NCBI GenBank assembly: GCA_035041965.1
Contig: JAPYMA010000216.1
Coordinates: 1 to 64,000, forward strand
Length of the DNA stretch: 64,000 bases
Origin: Anisakis pegreffii
Lineage: Eukaryota > Nematoda > Chromadorea > Rhabditida > Anisakidae
Direction of reading: 5' to 3'
The stretch's first letter is position 1, and every line of letters starts with the position of its first letter. The notes beneath the pieces are model-generated. The model had not been told where the DNA came from. It was given only the letters and a program-made list of their open reading frames with translations, and did no database searches. Positions 27,501 to 37,829 of this stretch are shown piece by piece. The position numbers and the translations under genes are program-made.

Positions 27501-30500
27501 TCGAAAGTCCCTCAACAAGATTGTCTTTCGCGAGTGAGTCTCTTAACCGTTGCATTGCACGTCGATTCGATCGAACTTGTGAAAACGAACCAGCCTATAA
27601 ATACGATTGCATAATATCATTATCACAATCTGATCCACGTGAATATAATTCGTATTAGTATAAAATACATACTCTCGAATGAGTCCAGTTATGATATGAT
27701 ATATTACACTAATACGCCAAATACGAACGAACAAAAAGGCGTCCACTCCGGTGGAATCAATCAATTTATTTCGAAGAATTTTTGAATCATCGAAAAAAGT
27801 GAATAAGAAACAAACGAACTTCTTGACGTAGTGTCTGTCCACCAGAGAGTGCTTCCAGCTGATCGGAGGTCAACCCTGTCGTCGGCTCAATGCCCGACAT
27901 ATTTTGAATTATTTCCCGCAGAATCAGCAAATCGAAACTGAACGAACATCGAACCCATTATTATCATTATATTACTTATATAAATCTGCACTGATACACT
28001 CAAAAAAATTACAACTTTTTTAAAATAATCACTCCTATAATGAGACTCAATTTCCGTGGGACCGGTGGTTGCTGTTAGTGAATAAAAGTAAAGGATGTCA
28101 CTTTACTCCCCACCCAATGAACCACTACAGTCAGTCACCTTTCCAAATCTTAAACTCTAGCAATTGGCTTGATTAATACGCTACACACCACATCGTTTGA
28201 TTGGTGCGTGATGAAGTCGAGATAAAAACCAATGAAATTAAATAAACACTTATAATAAACAAATCAACTTCTATGCAAAATACACACCTCTTGCCGTTTC
28301 TCAGTTGGTTAGCGACGTACTGCAAAATACCCGTCAATTCCATGTTGTATTTTAAGAATACAGTTCCAACAAATGTGGCCAACGACTGTAACCACGGCGA
28401 AAGACTACCGTCAGATGCCTAGAACATTACAGATCCAAAAATAAAATCAGTAAGAGGTAAAATAACAGATGAAAATGAAACCCAACGATGATGACATTAA
28501 AACGAAAACATTATCATTTTTGTTTTATAAATACAATTACTTTTCAAAATCTACATCACAAAAACTTTTTAAAAAAGATGTTTTAATAATAGAAAAATCG
28601 AGTTGCTAACTCCATTTTTCGCAAATGAAATGAAAATAACCTTCAGTTGTTGTTTATCCGGTGAAGCAAGATGCTCGATGATGCAAAACGAAAGAACGTC
28701 GAACTCGAGATCACTCAGAAAACGGATCGATTCAACGACTGGTTCGATTAAGTTCTCGAATGTTTGAATCTGCAACAGAAAACGAATGAGAACCAATAAT
28801 GTTTCATAAGTGCAGATTATAAATTCATAACAAGTGTATATGCAAACAAATCAATCATGCGTGTAAATTAACAAAAACGATTAATTCTATCGAACGCAAT
28901 TTTCGACGAATCACTAACCTGATTGAGCAGGCAATCGAATACGACCGTTGGATGCGAATGACACAATTTGCCCAGTTGACGTCCCATCATTCGAACAGTT
29001 TCTTTCGACAAACGTCTTCAAGTAATTGCACATTATGCTCACAATAACAACGAACTGAGCAGTAATAAATCAACTCACTTCACAACATATCGAGTCATAC
29101 CCAGCGTTTTACCGCGTTGAACATTGATCAGCGAATGGCGTTGGGTCATAACACCTTTCCAGTGTGCATAGATTCGATAGCGAAGTGTATAGGGAAAGTG
29201 CGATAGCAAATGCCAGATTTCATCCGATATCGCGTAATTCATTTCGAACAACGATACGGATGGCATCAACACTTCGTCGATTACATCGATCAGTGCATTC
29301 GCCACTGAATTATTTTTAATACTCATTTACGTAATTCACTTATTCATTTCACATTTTCAAATTCAGTTCAGTGAACATATCAATAATAACATCAATTATT
29401 ATAACAACTCAGAATAGTCATAGTAACCAAATAGCAATGTTAACATAAAATGATAACAACACGAAACATTCATAACAATAACGAAAAGTGCAGCTAACCA
29501 GACTCAGAATGTGATGAATCCGACGTTTCGGTGTCCTTTGCTTTCTCCTCGAAGAAAACACTGATTAATCGCACCAGTTTAACCGTGGCTGATGCTCTAT
29601 AAGCAATATACGGACCTAAGTACCATAACACCGGCAGCACAACCGAAATCAACTCTGACCAACTACCAACCTAAAAAGGTAAACTTTCAAAGAAACTGAA
29701 CGAATAAGTAGAGATATCAATCACACGCAAACAGCATGAATCGAGCAACCCAACAATTTTGAACAATTCAGCTGCTCAATTTCAAGTGTTAACGATGTTT
29801 CACGTAGTAATACAAAGTCCCTTAACTCTATCCTTTCTGTTCACAAATACCTTCATTTACTGTTGCAGTGTTTCAGTTGTAAACTGAATCACATTCTGTC
29901 CCAAAAGAAAAAAACCATGATAACAGACGCTTTATGCACTCTTCATTCATTCCCTGAATATGAAAGTGATATTTAATCGACTCACAATTTCCAGCGAATG
30001 TGTGGTTGCGTTCAACGAAGGCGTTTTCGGTTGACCGAGTCCTATTTTACATTTCCTAAAACAAACTGAATGGATGAAATCAAATGAATGCGCATGATGA
30101 TTGGAAGAACTAGCAGTGTAATGAAGTGATGCCGAAAAATAATTGAACGAAAAACGAAAAGATAAATTTGGCAAATGATTCAAAAGAAAATCAGCAGCTG
30201 AACCAACTCACTCTTGATAAAAATCGTCTATTGATCTCTCAATCATTTCAGCAATTGATAGCGCGATACGTTTTCTGAAATATTAACTCGAATCAATACG
30301 ACAATTTTTCAAAGTGGCATCAGATCGGTACTGAATCATTCGCAGATACCGATCAGCAGCAACATTTTTCACGGATCACAAAAAGTTCAAGTGTTCAAAA
30401 AACAAAAATGGATAACGACTGCCTGCCTATTCAATAAAGCTTATCTTTTAACATGATTGAACAATTATTGGCAAGCCATCTAACAATAAGAGTAAGTTGG

Positions 30501-33500
30501 ATGAAATGAATATACCGTAAACTAACCATTTGAGAGGTAACGATCAATAGTCAAATGATAAAAAATCATAACAACAAGCAAAATCACTCACGACGCATTA
30601 ACAGCATAAAATTCTGGAAATCGATCAAGCAACTGCTTCGCAAACACCCACGCACCTTGCTCCAGCAATGCGTACGTCAATCCCAATTGCTGATTCTTAC
30701 TCAGAATTGTCTCCTTAAAGGAATTTCTTCAGTCTCATCAAACAACCAAACAAACGAACAATTCAGTCACTTTCTTATGCTCATGAAACATAAATTGATA
30801 AACAAATTGTGGTAATAAAAACGAAATTAACAATACATATAATCATGTGCACACACTTCACTGAAAACAACAATACGAATACCTCAGATTCAATTGCATC
30901 CAAGAGTTTCACATCTTCTGCTTCTTGCTGTGCACTGACGGTTGCGAACGAAACACCGGCAATGTTTGCATTCATTGAGTCATCGATGTATGGAGACGAG
31001 GTTGACGACAGAAGAGACTGCGGGTGGTGATGGTGGTTGAGTTCGATCGGGATTGCACCCGTCGACACCATCTCGGCACGTTTCGAGCGACGTTGGTCAC
31101 GTTGGATGCGAGTTTTGTTCTCGCTTATTATTGACTCTTGTGTTGGCGATAACTGAAACGCACACAACGCTTCACGTATCATTTGAATTACATTTTAATT
31201 CAATGAGTCCGAGTGCGGCAAGTCAAATGCGTTCACTCTATGCAGCAGCACTTATACGAAACGTTGCCACGAGCACCCCACCGCAATAAAGACGAGCACA
31301 GCAAAATTGCTTTATCCCTAGAAAATCCGTACATATTTCATAGATTCAGCTACGCAGACAACCTTAACTTTAAAAACCTCCAGTAGAATGCTATGAAGTC
31401 GATCCAACTGATAAGGCGAAAAACAAAAACATTTGCTGAAATATCGGTGAAAACGTTCTTCATTCACCAATGGGAGGCATCGTCATTTCAAAGGTTGGGA
31501 ATATATGATTTAAAAAGAGGACGTTAACAACAACAGTAATAGCAATGATAACAATAACGCGATTATTATCAATAAACAAACTCACGAAAGAACACAATGA
31601 AATAAGATCGATAACACGCTCACTACACAATATGGCTGCGAGTTCATACAACGACGGTGGTGTATCACCATTTTGCTGAAAATCAACAACAGAAATTAAA
31701 TAATTTAACTTCGAAATGAGTGAGATCAAAAAAGATTTATGAAAAAGTAGAAATCGGTTTAAAATTGCTAACTAGGAGATCACTTAAGGAAATGGTGAAT
31801 AAAATGATATGATTCGTTTTTGTGGATTGAACAATTATTCGATGATTTAACTATTACTTAGATAACTCAATCTTTTACAATTGACAGGTCATTGAAACAT
31901 CCAATACTTTTGTTCTAGAATTCTATGAAATCTGCTTAAAAAACACTGCGTCCCCATAATCACGACGTTTATATCCTAATAGTAAGAATACTAAGAAACG
32001 ATAATTTCAAATTAAAAAACCGGACCTGATAAAAAGTAAATTTGAACCCGAGTATACTACACAAATCATCAGTATTTGTTTTGAAGTCGTTGAGGAGTGA
32101 AATAAAGAATTGACGTCGATTTGTTGATAATTCGAAGCATTCCAGAATGATATCGAGCACTCGATTCGGATCGAGATTGAATTGGCCTTAAGTGAATGAT
32201 TCAATATGTAATTTTGATTTATTCGTGAATAATCTTTCGAGTTTGATAAAAAACAATACGAACTGTGACAATCGACTTCAACGAATAAACGTTATATTTA
32301 AATTTACACAATCAAGCACTCATCATTTTTGCAAATTAAATGTTCACTTCTTTCATTCAAATATCTTCACAAAACAAAATTCACTGCAATCACAACTACT
32401 CGAAACTCCACCAGAAATCTTTTTTCATACATAAATATTCCAGCATAACGTTCAACGAACTCACCAATAAGTCGATGCAGTCTTATAAGAGTAGATGCCA
32501 CGCACTCATTGTTGCTGTCCAATAATTCAGTTATCAATTTCGCATATCCTTCGCTCTCCTCGCGCAATAAATTGAACTTCAGTTGTTTGAAGCTGTGAAT
32601 TGTTCAGTTCAAATTTCAACACTAACTGTCATCCTCACTCAACGTAAACACAATAAAATAGAAATAACTGCAAAAGAAATACGAGTAAAAAATTTTGATG
32701 ACTGAAAATGGCGATAAGATTCGTCATTCGAATATTCGTTCAACGAAAACAAGAATGCAACCGCAACTCACTAGAGTTTTGTCTTCATTTTGACAATTCT
32801 CGAACGTACTGTAGTGTCATTTGCACCCAATGCATCCAATTCAAATTTCAACACATCTTCTGGTACGATCTGAAATGCTGAATTGACCAGAGACCCAACC
32901 AAGTAAAAATGACCAAACGCATTATTTGTTGTGCGAGATTACTTTTTGAATATGACATAGCGGATATTAAATATAAAATGGCTCTACGACAGAATATAAT
33001 TTTAAACGCGACAAAAAAATCAGTTCATCGAAACATTCCGAAGAAACGTTACTTCGTTACTGATCAGAGAGAGCAGCTCGTTGAATTTCTTCGTCGAGTC
33101 ATCATTTTTCTTCTCAATAGCCATCTCCATATCGATTAACCACAGCACATCTTCCAATAAACTTGATGTGGATGGATTCGTCTTCTGAAATACACCAGTC
33201 GTTGAGTGAACAAATAAAATACCACAAAATTCAATAGAAAGGAGTGCGGGATTACCAGCTCCGGGCCATGGGGTATGCCAGGATTTACCGGGGTCCAGCC
33301 GAGACAGCAATTGACTATCGATCGTCAAGCCACACCAAGATTTTTGTGAATCAGGAAAAGATGTCATTGCGTTCCATAAGTTAATGATTATCACTAGGGA
33401 GTAATAATTTGTGGCCATCAACATGACCGGCTATACCTTCATATTTTTGATGAGCGCGAATGCAGCATCCGGTGACATTTCTGAACGAACTACGCGACGG

Positions 33501-33559
33501 CATATTTGAAGTAATTCCGCCTGTGGTGTGTCCACTTCGGTTATCAGAGCTGATGACAT
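21514..33559 (-). CDS. thoc-2: THO complex subunit 2 (THOC2)
   Basis: Scaffold subunit of the nuclear THO/TREX complex, which couples transcription to mRNA packaging and export. The 31 exons, from the 5' end, are 33437-33559, 33053-33184, 32772-32869, 32465-32592, 32026-32186, 31586-31675, 31378-31407, 30883-31152, 30592-30713, 30212-30274, 29986-30055, 29499-29670, 29079-29304, 28919-29015, 28641-28769, 28288-28418, 27820-27937, 27415-27594, 27178-27342, 26537-26712, 26250-26370, 25927-26077, 25452-25606, 25172-25300, 24849-24949, 24582-24687, 24215-24391, 23585-24098, 23032-23240, 22647-22782 and 21514-21596. All phases close, giving 1520 residues. THOC2 signatures include [59 protein letters not shown] and [12 protein letters not shown]. 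The C-terminal ~350 residues are Ser/Lys/Glu-rich and end in an SR tail, [16 protein letters not shown] short exon may be missed between 26713 and 27177, where human THOC2 has about 25 more residues. Confidence 0.94.
22222..22388 (+). mobile_element. Fold-back insertion with 12-base target duplication
   Basis: Lies in the last intron of thoc-2. The element (22234-22376) opens with a perfect inverted repeat: arms 22234-22277 and 22288-22331, 44 bases each, around a 10-base loop. A 45-base non-palindromic tail follows, holding the small hairpin AGCCT-GAGCC-AGGCT. It is flanked by the direct repeat CACATTTTCATG at 22222-22233 and 22377-22388. The asymmetric tail argues against a simple terminal-inverted-repeat transposon; a non-autonomous, SINE-like element is possible. 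A close relative lies at 57375. Confidence 0.85.
33235..33370. other. G+C-rich patch in thoc-2 intron 1
   Basis: About 135 bases with clear G+C enrichment ('ccgggccatggggtatgcc', 'ttaccggggtccagccgag') inside an AT-rich intron. Read on the minus strand it is open in continuity with exon 2, but it lacks an acceptor that would join exon 1. It may be a fragment of a dispersed repeat. Confidence 0.3.
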
Positions 33560-33565
33560 TGATCA

Positions 33566-33569
33566 CCTG
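33566..33569 (-). promoter_or_regulatory. Candidate trans-splice acceptor for thoc-2
   Basis: On the minus strand CATTTTCAG lies seven bases before the thoc-2 ATG (33559-33557), with no upstream exon required. This is the usual arrangement for spliced-leader addition in nematodes. Confidence 0.55.
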
Positions 33570-35040
33570 AAAATGTCCGCGTTACTCAATCACAAAATGC
33601 TGATAGTGAGTGAATGTCTTGAATAAAAACTCGCAAATGGACGAAAAACACCGTATGAACAGTTCAGGACGTCAGGCATTTAACGCTGCCTTGAAGAACA
33701 TAAATATAAGTAAGCTGTAAAAATATAAACGATTGGGCATTAGAATGAATTGTTGAAAGTTTCATTATAATGTAAACTGCTTCATTTTTCGATGTAGTGA
33801 GACATTTATCGGTAAGATTAGTAAACAATTCACCGGAAACTTCTGTGCAAAGCTTGAATTAAACAACTCAAATCACTTGAATTTCTGTAATCAACAATTC
33901 AGTAACTGATGGACAATTTGTTTCAAACGAAACTATGAAAGCTCATAACAGTTCACGACAGGGACGAACACATATTCTTCTCGGATATTTAGAAGCCTGT
34001 TGACGATAACAACAAAAACAAATTGCTTTAATCAAAAATTAGATGCATTTTGCCGTTTCGCATGAAACCGTGGTGATTCATTTATTTGACTCAGCTTATA
34101 TGCCATGCAAATATTCAATTCAGTAACAGAATTAATTGGAGAAAGAAAAATTATCAAATTCACCGAAAACAATCAAAATCGTTTGTATTTTGATCTGATA
34201 AAATCAAAACTACATTTCTTTCGTTCGCCTTAGCCTTCGGTGTGGGTCGAACTATGCAATGGGCGTGTACCAAAGCAGCAGTATAAAGATAGAGAGAGAG
34301 AGAGCAACGCGTGTTAAAAGTTATCATACTTTTGGAAATTGAAGAGGTTGGTGCGATTGAAGCATCGTCAAAATTTCACATAATCCAAACCTAATTTTAT
34401 GATAAATCGTTTTCAATGCGGTAAATTTTTGAGCGCATGAAAAATTTATCCTAAACCGTGTTTTCAGTGTGAAGTTTGTCGTGAACCTCTCTTCCAGAGA
34501 TGATCACCTCGCCGAATTCAATATATTCGTGAAATTCAGTGACACTTGCGCTGATACTTGCGCATATAAGGCGCGATTACGGTATCATACCGTAATCGCG
34601 CCTTATATGCGGTATTTTATATCGTCGATTTTGCCACCAAGATTTCCATCATCTTGCATTCTGTGATGACGGATGGGAGGACGAATTTTGCAGTCGGGAA
34701 CCCCGAAAATGTGGTCGCGTCGAGAAATGTCCGGGACAGGCGCAGGGGCTCGGGGAAGCGATCCCCGAAATTCCTGGGTTCCCGCACCACACTAGTTGAA
34801 AAGCGATTCTCTCTCTCTCCGTCTCAATTGCCTATTACTATTTTGACTGCTTTATGTTCCTCCTCCAGCCGTAGGCCATTTAAATTGGCATTTTCCTCCT
34901 GCACCATGCATCCATCAGTGACTGTTGTTGAAATTTTTCGTTTCGACGGATCTTATTAAGATCGATGCAAGGTTTTGCCGTTCTAAGCAGCTAGTTGTAC
35001 GTCTGAAGTATTATCTTCAGACTGAGAACAGATCAGAAAT
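33570..35040. promoter_or_regulatory. Divergent promoter region between thoc-2 and blos-1
   Basis: A 1.5-kb gene-free spacer between two genes that point away from each other. It carries a (GA)n run at 34292-34303, a 51-base palindrome at 34561-34611 and a G+C-rich block at about 34650-34800. No coding exon was recognised; the open frame at 34654-34959 is unsupported. Confidence 0.5.
34561..34611. repeat. 51-base perfect palindrome
   Basis: Arms of 25 bases (34561-34585 and 34587-34611) are exact reverse complements around a single C at 34586. Each arm is CGCATATAAGGCGCGATTAC followed by GGTAT. The near-zero loop would give a cruciform rather than a normal RNA hairpin. Confidence 0.97.
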
Positions 35041-36070
35041 ATGTTGGGAAAAATGGTGAGAGAGCACAATGCGTCACAGCAGTTACGCAGGGAATTGCAA
35101 GGTGGGCACCACCTTTCTAGCATTTTCTTATCGAAAAGCCAACGCTAATAAAAATAAGACATTGAAGAATTCAGTTGCAGATTCATTGAAATTAAGAAAT
35201 TCCACCATCCATCCTTGTTCATCTGTCTCAAATCAGCATTTTTTTCCAATTGTTCTTGTGTAATAATGTCATTTTTGATACAGAAAAACGCAAAAATGAA
35301 GCGATTGTAGCGGCGCATAATCTAACAGGAGCTATCGTTGACCATCTTAATTATTCGTTAGTTTCGTTTTGTGTATTTAGAAGTGACTTTTCCTGCTTCT
35401 ATTTCTCTTTTTTTTGACTTCAAGTGTAAAAATAAAAATCCATGAAGTTATGCATAAATTTTTAGAAATACAAATATTCTCAAAGTCCATCTTCGTTAAG
35501 AATGCGAAGATGGCGATTTGTGAACAAATTAAGAGATAGATGTGTTCCGAATATGTTGTTGATATAATGAGCGTGCATTTGCAGTGTATCACGAGCGTAC
35601 AATAATCAAAAACGACTCGATATCGAAGCGAAAAAACTGGAGAACAATGCCACAAATTTAGCGAAGCAAACTGAGCAATGGATACATTTAACAGATTCGT
35701 TGAACCAAGCCCTCAAGGTAATTAATTGAATGTAATTATCACACAACTCAGAAACGTCCAGTATTCGAATATTTTTGAATTGTGAGCAAACTGTTTCTTC
35801 ATTTGAGCAATTGATTCATCTGGTGCACTCCAGTTTAATCGTTTTTCATTCTGTGACTGTTACGGCTGCATGAAATTCTGAATTGAATTCTGAAGTTTAC
35901 ACGGTCCTTCGTTCGTTAAATGGGAGTAGTATCGTTGTTTTATTCGGCGATATCTATCTGCGTTCATATGAAAATTACAGGAGATTGGTGATGTGGAAAA
36001 CTGGGCAAAAAGTATTGAAAATGATATGAAACTGATTTCGAATACTTTAAAAACGGTTTATGAACGTTAG
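35041..36070 (+). CDS. blos-1: BLOC-1/BORC subunit 1 (BLOS1/GCN5L1)
   Basis: Small coiled-coil subunit shared by BLOC-1 and BORC, complexes that act in lysosome-related organelle formation and lysosome positioning. Exons are 35041-35101, 35284-35356, 35585-35717 and 35981-36070. They total 357 bases with all phases closed, giving 118 residues, close to the family norm. Landmarks in order: MLGKMVREH start, [55 protein letters not shown] and [19 protein letters not shown]; the protein ends TVYER. The segments are heptad-like helices as expected. The gene is divergent from thoc-2. In mammals BLOC1S1 has also been linked to mitochondrial protein acetylation; nothing here tests that. Confidence 0.95.
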
Positions 36071-37829
36071 TTCGTCTATTGTTCTTTTTTATCTATGTTT
36101 CAAAACTTTAAGTCGGTTTATTTATCGTGTCGTATCTACTGATTTATTTTAAATTATGATTGTAACAGTAAGCAATATACCGATATTGACCACTTAATAT
36201 TTCACTATTAAAATTTACTCATTTTTTCAGCATAATAGAATGTACGGAACGTCGGTATTTTCTTTTAAAATGTTTGAAAATCAATCCAAAATTAATCTAA
36301 TAAATTTAAAAACATTTACAGAACGTCATCCATGAACCGTCATCCGTTGGTTGTCTGCGATCAAAATGTATTTCGATCTCTCGATTACCATCGCTTTATT
36401 ATTTAATGCTTAATTGATCAATTGATTGCAGTCACCTTATCATTGTATATAATACTATAACAGGAATGATATTTGTTCCGAATTATATGAAAGCATTTTG
36501 TGTTATAATTGGTTCTAGCGCACGGATGAATCTATGTGGTATTATTTAGAGAATATTCATTTTGCAATCCTCCAAATCCAATTTTAGATAAAAGCAGCTT
36601 TCCAGGTATTTTCTTTCAAATAATTTTCTCATTTTTCATCTCCAAAAAGATTGTCTGTTTGCCGTCGAATTTTCCTCTGATGATTTCGCACTCATCGAAA
36701 TGTTCAGTTCTTAATGTGCGTGCAGTTCATATGGATTTATCTTGTGATAAGGAGAGCGAGTATATTGCCATATTTCCATTTGATGCAGTTGATTTTAGTG
36801 TCATTTGTTAGACATATTTTTATTAAAACGAATTAAAGATTTGAATTGCATTTGATTCCGTTAAGAAAAACATCGCGTTGCGTTGGATAGGTATATAAAT
36901 GGTAAACTAAAGAGTTAGCACAATTGACACTGGGTCATTCAAGTCATTGGTAATAATAGAACAAAAATGTATTGTTTGTGACAGAAAGGCATTACAATCT
37001 GTCATTTTATGATATCACTTGGTATGCTTAGAGTAAAGCTTGAAACGGCATGCACATGTGGAAGTGAGGTTCAAGTTGGGATGAGTACAGAGTAGAAATT
37101 TATGTGTAAAATACAGTTTGAAAGTTCACAATAGAACGAAATGATTTCAAGAAACGTTTCCCGAACAGAGCAGAGAATGTCAAAAAGGTGTGTGGTTTGC
37201 AGAGCTTATCAGATTATCGCTTCACTAATTCGAACTAGCCAACCATTGCAAGCCCAATGCAGAAAAATATTGCATCGTGTCAATAAGGTTCCGTTTTCTT
37301 GAATATGTGATTGTTTGCGTGACTTAATTTAAAATCTTCACGATTCACTTCAATGGAATGTTCTTTCAGCTGAATGTAAACACGGGCCCGGCCACTCATA
37401 CGTTCAAACCTTCTCAGAAAAGCTTCAAAGATTTCATATGCATCGAATGCAAGACAACGTGGGCAATGCTCATGTCTCGTATTGTAAGGGTGTTTTGCTT
37501 TCGAGATTTAATCATCAGACTCATTCGAAAGTTACACTTTGGGTGTATTCCTTAAGTTGATCGACGAACAAACCATCGAAACAAATCAAAAAACGACCAT
37601 CTCTCAAAATGAGTAAACGTGTAAATTTGGTTGTTATCAAGTAAGTATTCCAAAACCTTTCGGCTTTTATTGCACATATCAACTGAAATTTTTGAAAACA
37701 TCGCACAAATCAACTGAAATCACAAACGTCAATACAAGTATAGTTTGAGCGAAAACACTGAGAAAAGAACTCAGTGCAGATATTTATTCACTTATTTACA
37801 GTACATACAAACAACGAATTGTGTTGGTT
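36071..37829. other. Interval after blos-1 with exon-like blocks but no recognised gene
   Basis: Probably the blos-1 3' UTR plus intergenic DNA. Two blocks look exon-like on the plus strand. A donor at 36606 and an acceptor before 36650 join open frames that end at 36714. The block 37370-37483 has an exact TTTCAG acceptor and GTAAGG donor. Neither resembles a protein I recognise. Confidence 0.35.
37370..37483 (+). other. Orphan exon-like block
   Basis: A 114-base block bordered by TTCTTTCAG and GTAAGG, open in phase 0 for 38 codons (LNVNTGPATHTFKPSQKSF...), and less AT-rich than its flanks. A second plus frame and one minus frame are also open, so strand and frame are not settled. No homologue recognised. 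Confidence 0.3.

Noticed and set aside
34654..34959. 101-codon plus frame in the G+C-rich block
   Set aside because: No homology and no splice signals; high G+C reduces chance stop codons.
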